A stretch of DNA of 32,650 nt from NCBI GenBank assembly GCA_019918135.1, contig WBZZ01006262.1, positions 1-32,650 of the forward strand, given 5' to 3'. Made by a program: the position numbers and the translations under genes. Under the pieces are notes generated by a model that saw only the letters and a program-made list of their open reading frames with translations, was not told the DNA's origin and ran no database searches. Below are positions 27,401 to 32,650 of the stretch, one piece after another. Source of the stretch: Paulinella micropora. Its lineage: Eukaryota > Cercozoa > Imbricatea > Euglyphida > Paulinellidae. Within the stretch, counting starts at the first letter, position 1, and every line of letters begins with the position of its first letter.

Positions 27401-28508
27401 CATAGAATGGCGCGGGCAGTCCGCTGATTGCTGTCGTGCTGTTAAAATTTAAAACATTATTTGTCAATGTCATTCCACCACCTGTTGTTGGAGCAAAAAG
27501 TATAGAAGAACCGACAATAGTTAGTGGATAGCCCGTGGCTCCACCCGCATCCGACGAATAGATAGAGCCCATATTATTGTTATAATTAAAGAATAATTTG
27601 CCTGTGTTTAATGGATTTGAGTCTTTTACGGCCACATAAGTAGTAAATGTTTTATTCCCTGTTATAGTCTGGTCTCCTGTTAGTTTAACGACAGAACTAT
27701 CAAGAGCCGAAACATCAACACCATCAACATTACCGACATTTGTTAAGTTAAATCCGCCCATATTTAAATCTCCAAACATCATGGCGGTGCCATCTAATCT
27801 TATAAATGGAGAGTTTGTATTGCGCCATTGGCCTGTTGAATAAATGAGCAGTTGGTTATCGGCGGGTGTGCCTGTAATTATCACATCGCTGTGTGTGTTA
27901 ATTGAGCCGTCCGCGGACACTTTCGCATTGTTCGCTATGTGCTCTGTTATCCAATCATCAACATCTTTTGTATTTAGTAAATTAACTCCCGTTATGTTCA
28001 AATTACCAAAGGTTTTATTTACCCAGTTTATTGAGTTATATGTTAGATAACTATTCATAGCAATTGGTGCTGTTATGACTACATCAGAGAGTGTATCAAT
28101 TGAGCCGATTGTTGTATTTCTCCATTTACCATCTACATCATTATATGTTAAGTATTGCCCGACCATTGGTGCGGATATGTTTGTGTCTATGAGATTGTAT
28201 AGACTGGTTTGGTGCGGATTACTTGTATTGGAGCGGTGTTGAGTTGAGGCTTTGACTTCGTCGTTGTCCCTTACTCGTTGCTCTGTGTAGTATAAAATTT
28301 TTCCTTCTTTGACATCTGTTGTTGATTTTAAAGCGAGCCGTGTATCAAAGCGGTTATCAGTGAAATAAAGATTTACGGGTTCGGCATCTTCTGGCACTCT
28401 GTCTGTGTTTAAACCAATAATATTTGTGTTGGTAAGGTCTAAGTTTTTTATGTCTAGACTATCAACTGCGATTTCTGATAAACCCAAGAGTGATTTATAT
28501 TGCGACAT
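24424..28508 (-). CDS. Giant trimeric-type fibre with C-terminal S74 intramolecular chaperone; one frame break
   Basis: The true start is ATG 28508 (MSQYKSLLGLSEIAVDSLDI); upstream in-frame sequence lacks ATG. About 1228 residues run to 24822 and continue in the -1 frame from ATG 24825 to 24424. The shaft contains imperfect repeats of the form DGVDVSALDxxVVKLTGDQTI, and later duplicated blocks (RGIFLWDTGNTNYGIYMAQS and RGIFMWDIGDSNWGIYMSQS). The end has the S74 hallmark SDRRKKEDIKD, with GLIAQELEEIL across the frame break. S74 domains fold trimeric phage and viral fibres and then cut themselves off using a Ser-Lys dyad. The break is explained by one missing A near 24845 (tta-aatcc in place of ttaatcc on the minus strand). 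It is probably the host-recognition fibre. Confidence 0.75.
24535..24554. repeat. ACATGT-centred near-palindrome inside S74 chaperone region
   Basis: ATCTCGGACATGTCCAAGAT is symmetric except for one position pair and shares the ATCT...ACATGT...AGAT frame of the TIR palindrome. It lies in coding sequence (LGHVRD on the minus strand). Confidence 0.55.
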
Positions 28509-28560
28509 TGATTTTCTAAATTCACACTTTCGCTTCGCTTTCGTGTGTTTTAGAAAATCG
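28506..28560 (-). repeat. Boundary hairpin repeat E (left arm of composite repeat 3)
   Basis: On the minus strand CGATTTTCTAAAACACACG pairs with GTGTGAATTTAGAAAATC around an AAAGCGAAGCG loop. It ends at the fibre start codon, so it lies in the fibre 5' leader. Confidence 0.7.
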
Positions 28561-28596
28561 TTTCCTATATTATTAGAATAAAATTTTATTTTAGAA

Positions 28597-28650
28597 CGAT
28601 GTTTGACAATAAACGAAATTGCGAAGCACGAAGTGAGATTGTCAAATATC
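28597..28650 (+). repeat. Boundary hairpin repeat F (right arm of composite repeat 3)
   Basis: CGATGTTTGACAAT pairs with ATTGTCAAATATC around a loop rich in GCGAAGCACGAAG. It faces repeat E across a 36-base AT-rich spacer (tttcctatattatta...), which shares its start with the spacer of composite 2. Confidence 0.75.
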
Positions 28651-28726
28651 AATTAATTAATTAAAAAATAATACTAAGAATAATATATCTTTGTATTAAA
28701 AACTATTGTATTGAAAAATAGTTTAT

Positions 28727-29241
28727 ATGCCGAGCCCCGAGGCTTCAAAGGAAAATTGGAATAAGGCGGTTGAAGGAATAAAGGAGAAGGCTAAACAAAG
28801 AAAGATGGAGCATGCGAAGAAGGTTTTACAACAATACCGCACCGCCGTCAAGGAAGAAGAAACCGATATGGAGCGAAAAATCGCAGAGATAGAAAATAAG
28901 AAACTCGCCAATGACATACTTAATGAAAGAGACAATGACGAGGAGCCAGAGCAAGAAGTTAGCGATAGCGAGGATGAAATTGACTTTACTGACATACTCG
29001 CAGAAAAGATGGCGAAAATGAAAATCAAGAGAGCGAAAGCAGAGAGTAAGAGGGCGAAGCAAAAAAGAAACCAGTGGTTGAACAAGAGGAGAGTGAAAGT
29101 AGTGAGAGTGAAAGTGAAGAAGAGATGCCAAAGCCAAAGAAAGGGAATGGTAAAAAGTCAAATATATCCGTTAATGTTTATAATCAATCTGAAAAGGTAA
29201 ATAAGAAAGAAAAAAATAATGATATTGAAAAATGTTTCTAA
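28727..29241 (+). CDS. Charged coiled-coil protein with acidic Ser/Glu tail; one frame break
   Basis: ATG 28727 (MPSPEASKENWNKAVEGI) opens a Lys/Glu-rich helical frame with a coiled coil and the acidic tract DNDEEPEQEVSDSEDEIDF. Near 29058 (gcAAAAAAGaaacc) the protein-like reading moves to the -1 frame, where VVEQEESESSESESEEE and NISVNVYNQSEK lead to TAA 29239-29241. The original frame instead continues as an unlikely Val/Lys/Arg-rich tail to 29200. One further A in the A6 run would join the two. The joined product of about 171 residues would stop 16 bases before the integrase start. Its function is unknown. The highly acidic Ser tract could be a phosphorylated interaction tail. Confidence 0.5.
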
Positions 29242-29251
29242 AAATTTTAAC

Positions 29252-29258
29252 TATATAA
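29252..29258 (+). promoter_or_regulatory. TATATAA abutting the integrase start
   Basis: TATATAATG merges the TATA-like run with the ATG at 29258. It matches the arrangement at 11490 and supports the choice of the downstream start codon. Confidence 0.4.
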
Positions 29259-30265
29259 TGCCCGATTTAGACCATAAGCACACAATTATTAATACACAGA
29301 ATGCGGATAGCCAACTTGAGGACACACCAACGGGAGAAGAAATAAAAAGGACAAAAGAAGAGGAGGCACTTGAAATACACCACCAAAAGAAAAACCCGAA
29401 AATATGGAATACAATATGGGTTGATAAGCCGTTAGACCAAGTTTTCTTAGACTTGGCGGATATGAGTAAGATAAAAGACAAAAAAGGAAATAAGGGTTAT
29501 GCTTGGATGCTTGTTTGGATAGATTGTCATAGCCGATTTTTAATAATCATTCCGCTAAAAAATAAAACAGCGAAAGAAGTATATTATGCTTTGAAATCTA
29601 TACCTTATAAACCAAAGTCAATTACAACCGACAGCGGAGGAGAATATAAAGGTGCTACTCGTGAATATTTTATTCAAAATGGAATTAAGCACGATGTGGT
29701 TGAAGTAGGAGACCACAGAGCACTTGCGGTTGTTGATAGAGTGATAAGAAGTATTAGGAGATGGCTTGACCTTTTATTTGAAACAAATAGAAATTTTGAT
29801 TGGGTAAGTTATATTCAAGACTTAGTGAATGCATACAATCATAAAGTCCATAGAGGGATACAAGCCAAACCAGTAGATGTCTTTGCTAGAAGAGACAAAA
29901 ATAAACAGACAATAACACGCGATAATTTAATTGACGAATTTAATGTGGGAGATAATGTGAGAAAAGAAAACAAAAGGAATGTTTTTTCAAAGGGCGCAAA
30001 GACTTTCAGCAAAATTATTTATAAAGTCAAAGGTAGGAAAGGGTTTAAAATCATATTAAATAACGATGAGTTGGTAAGCCCCCGTGATTTATTAAAAACT
30101 GATTTTGATAAACCCGTTGACGAAGAAAAAGATATGAAGGAGCAGACCAAAGAAGTTATTAAAGAAAAGAAGACACAAGAATTGTTAAAAAGAGAAGACA
30201 TTCAACCAGAGAATATCAGGAGTAGTAAGCGAGAAAAAAAGGCTAAGGTAATATTGGATTTGTAA
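29258..30265 (+). CDS. int: Retrovirus-type (rve) integrase
   Basis: I take ATG 29258 (MPDLDHKHTIINTQN, 335 aa) because TATATAA abuts it and the upstream gene ends at 29241; ATG 29219 is in frame upstream. The RNase H-fold core has Asp65 (VFLDLADMS), Asp125 (ITTDSGGEYKG) and, where the family has Glu, Asp160 (LAVVDRVIRSIRRW). The spacing between the last two is 34 residues rather than the usual 35. The AYNHKVHRGIQAKPVDVF segment is typical of Polinton and retroelement integrases. An SH3-like C-terminal domain (FNVGDNVRKENKRNVFSK, then SPRDLLKT) and a Lys-rich tail follow. It joins the TIR ends to target DNA, producing the 6-bp duplication. No HHCC zinc domain is evident. Confidence 0.88.
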   Translation: MPDLDHKHTIINTQNADSQLEDTPTGEEIKRTKEEEALEIHHQKKNPKIWNTIWVDKPLDQVFLDLADMSKIKDKKGNKGYAWMLVWIDCHSRFLIIIPLKNKTAKEVYYALKSIPYKPKSITTDSGGEYKGATREYFIQNGIKHDVVEVGDHRALAVVDRVIRSIRRWLDLLFETNRNFDWVSYIQDLVNAYNHKVHRGIQAKPVDVFARRDKNKQTITRDNLIDEFNVGDNVRKENKRNVFSKGAKTFSKIIYKVKGRKGFKIILNNDELVSPRDLLKTDFDKPVDEEKDMKEQTKEVIKEKKTQELLKREDIQPENIRSSKREKKAKVILDL

Positions 30266-30295
30266 GCAAAAAAAATAAAAGACTTGTCCGATCGA

Positions 30296-30367
30296 GATGC
30301 AACATTCTTCGGAATTGAACCCGCACCCTAAAATCTCAACGACTACGCTGAACTCATTAGTTGCATC
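30296..30367. ncRNA. Candidate structured RNA, 72 nt with 8-bp closing stem
   Basis: GATGCAAC at 30296-30303 pairs perfectly with GTTGCATC at 30360-30367. On the plus strand an inner ATTC-TTCG-GAAT hairpin with a UUCG-type tetraloop lies at 30304-30315. On the minus strand a GGTTCAATTCC sequence resembles a tRNA T-loop, and the length is tRNA-like. However, the T-stem and anticodon stem do not form properly. It may be a tRNA-derived or other folded RNA, or only DNA symmetry. Confidence 0.25.
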
Positions 30368-30474
30368 TACCAGAAAGCCTACCAGTGATGCAGGAAAAAT
30401 GGTATTTGAAGTATTGCCGTAAGTCAATTTTTTTAAGAAAATTCTAGAAATTCTATTTCCGTGAATATCACCAT

Positions 30475-30560
30475 GCGACACCGCAACACGGCGGTGTTGC
30501 AGTGTTGCCGTGTTGCAACCTCTGCGACAGAATTTCGCTTTTTTTGTCGCAGTGTCGAAA
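30475..30560. repeat. GTTGC/GTCGC palindromic repeat cluster
   Basis: GCAACACGGC (30483-30492) pairs with GCCGTGTTGC across a 14-base loop that itself contains GGTGTTGC. GCAAC/GTTGC occurs at least five times within 45 bases. TGCGAC and GTCGCAGTGTCG elements follow up to ATG 30565. The cluster could be an operator or origin-like iteron array just upstream of a small gene. Confidence 0.6.
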
Positions 30561-30564
30561 AAAA

Positions 30565-31098
30565 ATGGACTTAATTCCAAGCAGAACCAAAACTAAATCG
30601 GATTGGTTAGAGGAATTTGAAATTCGTAGAACTGGTAAGGACAGACTAAATAAGGATAAAATAAATTGCGAAGAAAGAATTTCTAAAGCAGATAAAGAAA
30701 TTTCTCGTCTCGTTGAAAAGAAACAGCCTGGCCTAATTAAGGTTGAGGCTATAAATGAGATGTTGCAACGATTAAGTAATGAAAATAATGAAGTAGAGGA
30801 AGACCGACTTGTTCGCTTGAAAAAAAAGAAATTGGAAAAAAAAATAAACAAAGAACTCGATAATTTCTATAAGTGGAAAAATGACAATCGTGGCCAACTT
30901 TCCGCTATTGTCATGAATAGAATTCTCGCTGGTATTGAACAAGAACATTTATCGTTTAATTCTTCGTTTAACAAATACTCTAGTGATGGTATTAACGAAT
31001 ACGTAAATGATAGCATTAATCGTAGTATTAAACGTGAACATAATAGGAATATGCACAGAGTCTTCAGAACCGAGAGTGCGGATAGCAACTCGGAATAA
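30565..31098 (+). CDS. Coiled-coil protein of unknown function (177 aa)
   Basis: I use ATG 30565 (MDLIPSRTKTKSDWLEEFEI); the frame extends upstream to 30502, but that stretch is repeat DNA. Residues 25-115 are strongly charged and predicted coiled coil (KADKEISRLVEKKQPGLIKV, KKKKLEKKINKELDNFYKWK). The C-terminal third is Asn/Ser/Arg-rich (INRSIKREHNRNMHRVFRTE). There is no recognised domain. It lies between the integrase and the intron-containing gene and directly follows a palindromic repeat cluster, so it could be a DNA-binding regulator of that region. That is speculation. Confidence 0.55.
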   Translation: MDLIPSRTKTKSDWLEEFEIRRTGKDRLNKDKINCEERISKADKEISRLVEKKQPGLIKVEAINEMLQRLSNENNEVEEDRLVRLKKKKLEKKINKELDNFYKWKNDNRGQLSAIVMNRILAGIEQEHLSFNSSFNKYSSDGINEYVNDSINRSIKREHNRNMHRVFRTESADSNSE

Positions 31099-31114
31099 AA
31101 AGACTTTAGTGTAA

Positions 31115-31203
31115 AATGTTGATTTAAAATATGTTGATTTTGTTTAGAAATCAACATTATCAACATACATGGTTTTTTTCAAAACCAAGGGGTTTAACAC
31201 CCC
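31115..31203 (+). terminator. Nested inverted repeats after the coiled-coil gene
   Basis: ATGTTGAT and GTTGATTT pair with AAATCAAC and ATCAACAT over 31115-31167. Two compact hairpins follow, GGTTTT-TTTC-AAAACC (31171-31186) and GGGGT-TTAAC-ACCCC (31189-31203). Their place between a stop codon and the next gene suggests a transcript 3' end. Confidence 0.4.
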
Positions 31204-31222
31204 ACCCTAATTCAAAGGAATT

Positions 31223-31255
31223 TCTATTACACATGCTTTTTGTGTGTGTAATAGA
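31223..31255 (+). promoter_or_regulatory. 11-bp hairpin in the leader of the intron gene
   Basis: TCTATTACACA pairs perfectly with TGTGTAATAGA around an 11-base loop. The stem ends two bases before ATG 31258. If transcribed it would sequester the start region and could act as a translation control element. Confidence 0.5.
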
Positions 31256-31257
31256 CA

Positions 31258-31731
31258 ATGGGAGAGCCTGAAGAATTGGTTGAAGGAGTTGGCGAAATCA
31301 ACCTCAATCCTGCTCCTGCTCCTGCGGGTAAGTCCTAAATCTATCATTTCTATTTAATAATAATGAATGTGGTTGCAGGTTTTTGGAAACCATGGGGAGA
31401 AGTTGAAGAGAAAGCCCCTACTGAAATGAAAAACTCCAAACTAGTTAGGGTTCCGAAGGAATTCGCTAGGCTAGGAAAGGAAAATATAACTTCTTTTCAC
31501 TCTGATCGAAAATATTTTGTTCGCAACCCCGCTGAGAGAGCTGAGAATTTTTCGTTCGCGTGGGTTGAAAGAGATGAAACCATGAAAAACCCAAGGAAGA
31601 AAAATTTCTTTCTTGCTTCTGTGGGAAGAGATGAGGAAGAAATTCTCGTCTTCCCTTCGCTGTCAGCCTTGACGAAGAAGGTTGGCGGTGATGAAGGTTC
31701 AATCAATTGGGTCGTCCCACTTGAGATGTAA
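31258..31731 (+). CDS. Spliced gene of unknown function (51-nt intron)
   Basis: Exon 1 (31258-31327) starts MGEPEELVEGVGEINLNP and ends in an Ala/Pro run. Without splicing it meets a TAA ten bases into the intron. Exon 2 (31379-31731) continues GFWKPWGEVEEKAP and runs through FSFAWVERDETMKNPRKKNF to EILVFPSLSALTKKVGGDEG and SINWVVPLEM. The joined protein has about 140 residues. The FPSLSALTKKVGG...I-W segment looks like a short helix-turn-helix-type DNA-binding motif of the kind seen in endonuclease-associated modules, but I cannot name it. It is the last gene before the right TIR. The intron means it is expressed from the nucleus. Confidence 0.65.
31328..31378 (+). other. Spliceosomal intron, 51 nt, phase 1
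   Basis: The donor is G|GTAAGT and the acceptor is GTTGCAG|G. Removal joins the first base of a Gly codon to its last two bases and connects two coding frames. The interior is T/A-rich and carries in-frame stops. This is the best-supported intron in the window. Confidence 0.75.
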
Positions 31732-31754
31732 AAGTCTATTTTGGACTTTGTTTA

Positions 31755-31958
31755 TTAAAATGGGGTTTTCCGTCGGTGCTCGTGCGGATTATCTCTATCT
31801 CCGACATGTCGGAGATTTACGTGTTGGAGATAGAGATATAGGGCTCTTTTATGTCTAGATAAGTTCGCTCTTGAAACCTCCGCACCGCATTCACATTTTA
31901 TTTTTTCGGTTGCTTTTTTGTTCCTTTGCTCTCTGTTGATTTGGAAAATTTGATTTCG
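31755..31958 (-). pseudogene. Zinc-finger-like open frame in right TIR (inverted copy)
   Basis: This is the mirror copy of the 10926-11129 frame, with the same CECG...SRH motif and likewise no in-frame ATG. Being in the TIR, it exists twice per element and reads inward from each end. Confidence 0.4.
31797..31816. repeat. 20-bp palindrome ATCTCCGACATGTCGGAGAT (right TIR)
   Basis: This is the mirror copy of the left TIR palindrome, identical in sequence, with the same outer TATCTCTATCTCC/GGAGATAGAGATA arms. Confidence 0.85.
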
Positions 31959-32081
31959 TTATTTTCCTGTTTTGTTGCTTCCTATTGATTTGCGGGAGAT
32001 GTGTCTGGAAGCCGAATTCTTTTTTAAAGTGTCATTTTGAGGGCACGAAAAATGACCTTAAAAAAAGGATATTATACTACT

Positions 32082-32087
32082 CAGGTG
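32082..32087. repeat. Target-site duplication, right copy (CAGGTG)
   Basis: This copy of CAGGTG follows the terminal ACT of the element and is identical to the left copy. Removing the element and one copy gives an uninterrupted GC-rich gene sequence (...GCCCAGGTGTTGGG...). Confidence 0.93.
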
Positions 32088-32650
32088 TTGGGCTTCAGGT
32101 TCCCTGTTCTCTTTACGGCTGGGTTAGCGAGCGGACCTATTGTGCACTCAAGGACTCCCCGCTGTGGATCAATAGGTTTTTACAGAAATGTTACGAACTG
32201 CAAAGTGCAAATATCCTCGAGACAGCACCCATGCAGAACAGTATCTGGAACGCTCTGTGGCTCTTCTTGGGGGTTTCCTCACAAGAGCAAAATGAGGCCA
32301 GGTCGTGTACCGTGCCTGGGACCCAGACTCGCAGAGCAAAATGCTTAGCTGGCTGCTGGAGTTTGAGGCGCGCCTGCACACGATCGTGTTATTCACGCGG
32401 GATTTCCTGGCCGCTTTTGGCACACCCTACGATTATTCGGAGCTAGCTACTGTTTCAAAAATTGGTTCGAGTCTTTTCACTGGATCCTGAAGACTCACGA
32501 GCTCAGTGAACTGAGCTACGAGGCCAAGGATTCGTCACTGCAGAGCAAATTCGTGCCCCGTTGGAGCATGATTATGCAGATGATCTACACAGAGGTCCGG
32601 CGCAGGGTGCCAGAAGCGCCGCACTGGCGGGACATGATGGGGAGCTATTT
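32085..32650 (+). CDS. 3' part of the interrupted Cys-rich gene (partial, two further frame breaks)
   Basis: After the right target duplication, GC-rich coding sequence resumes. The protein-like reading is LQVPCSLYGWVSERTYCALK from about 32093, then VVYRAWDPDSQSKMLSWLLE from about 32299, then NWFESFHWILKTHELSELSY from about 32460 to the window end. These three pieces lie in three successive frames, each shifted by -1. One extra G at the G run 32090-32092, one G near 32297 and one A in the A run at 32456-32461 would make them continuous with each other and with the 5' part. The tryptophan-rich helical character matches the region upstream of the insertion. The gene continues past the window. 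Confidence 0.55.

Larger units (their letters stand above)
30266..30564. other. Intergenic region with two structured elements
   Basis: About 300 bases without a gene. The stretch holds a 72-base segment closed by an 8-bp terminal stem and a GTTGC-based palindromic cluster. Base composition is noticeably less AT-rich than in the neighbouring genes. Confidence 0.6.
10803..32081. mobile_element. Complete Polinton/Maverick-type element (Polinton-like virus), 21,279 bp
   Basis: The boundaries are exact: 331-bp terminal inverted repeats beginning AGTAGTATAATATCC, flanked by a CAGGTG duplication. Inside are the hallmark genes of Polintons: protein-primed family B DNA polymerase, retrovirus-type integrase, adenain/Ulp1-like protease, A32/HerA-like packaging ATPase, double-jelly-roll major capsid protein and minor capsid protein. 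The DNA is far more AT-rich than its surroundings. The morphogenesis genes are grouped on the minus strand, and replication and integration genes lie at both ends on the plus strand. The full virion set means it may act as an integrated virus rather than only a transposon. Near-identical TIRs (one mismatch) suggest recent insertion. The host and any helper virus are unknown. Confidence 0.95.
31751..32081 (-). repeat. Right terminal inverted repeat (331 bp)
   Basis: This is the inverted copy of 10803-11133 with one mismatch (at 31966). It ends GGATATTATACTACT directly against the right CAGGTG duplication. No insertion or deletion separates the two copies, so positions map by subtraction from 42884. 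Confidence 0.97.

Noticed and set aside
28509..28652. Longer N-terminus for the fibre protein
   Set aside because: There is no ATG upstream of 28508 in frame, and the extension is a composite hairpin repeat.
29219..30265. LTR retrotransposon or Ginger-type transposon, from the integrase alone
   Set aside because: There is no reverse transcriptase or LTR, and capsid, polymerase, protease and packaging genes share the same TIR-bounded unit.
30296..30367. tRNA gene on the minus strand
   Set aside because: The acceptor-like stem and T-loop-like sequence are present, but the T-stem does not pair, five extra bases separate it from the acceptor strand, and no anticodon stem forms.
31985..32446. 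A gene starting inside the right TIR and running into the flank
   Set aside because: The TIR part is non-coding inverted-repeat sequence. Only the part after 32085 has protein character, and it belongs to the interrupted host gene.

Overview
The window shows two kinds of DNA that do not match. The outer parts (1-10802 and 32082-32650) are GC-rich and loosely packed. They carry GT microsatellites, long G and T homopolymers and mostly unspliced genes. The core (10803-32081) is AT-rich and gene-dense, and is delimited exactly by 331-bp terminal inverted repeats and a 6-bp target-site duplication (CAGGTG). I read this as the nuclear genome of a protist carrying one complete integrated Polinton/Maverick-type element (a Polinton-like virus). 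I cannot name the host. A GC-rich giant-virus genome or an endogenised piece of one is the main alternative for the flanks.

Flanks, left to right: the 5' part of a minus-strand gene at the left edge (1-209); a microsatellite desert; a small gene with a Zn-ribbon-like tail (1400-1759); two divergent F-box/leucine-rich-repeat genes (2389-3834 minus, 4162-5785 plus); a DUF1152-like gene (6319-7649); a secreted GT32-like glycosyltransferase homologue (7944-8729); and an unknown gene with a Cys-rich N-terminus (9089 onward). The element has landed inside this last gene, and its other half resumes at 32085.

Element: a left plus-strand block holds three small genes, the protein-primed DNA polymerase B (12129-15184) and two ExoX-C-domain proteins. 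A long minus-strand virion block (28508 down to 16202) encodes a giant S74-type fibre, a two-helix membrane protein, a small unknown protein, the packaging ATPase, a small basic core-like protein, a coiled-coil protein, the adenain/Ulp1-like maturation protease, the minor (penton) capsid protein, the double-jelly-roll major capsid protein and a lectin-like surface protein. A right plus-strand block holds an acidic coiled-coil protein, the retrovirus-type integrase (29258-30265), a coiled-coil protein and a gene with a clear spliceosomal intron. Together these supply integration, protein-primed replication, capsid assembly, packaging and maturation. The two TIR copies differ at one base, which suggests a recent insertion.

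The most unusual observations are these. (1) The element's terminal AGT...ACT plus the CAGGTG duplication create a consensus splice donor (CAG|GTGAGT) and acceptor (ACTACTCAG|GTG), so the whole 21.3-kb element could in principle be spliced out as an intron. (2) Composite double-hairpin repeats sit at gene boundaries. (3) A 20-bp ACATGT-centred palindrome recurs in both TIRs and twice internally. (4) The polymerase ExoI Asp reads Gly, and the integrase triad reads D-D-D. Several genes in both host and element are broken by single-base frame changes. Most can be explained by one base missing from a homopolymer, which points to assembly indels rather than decay.
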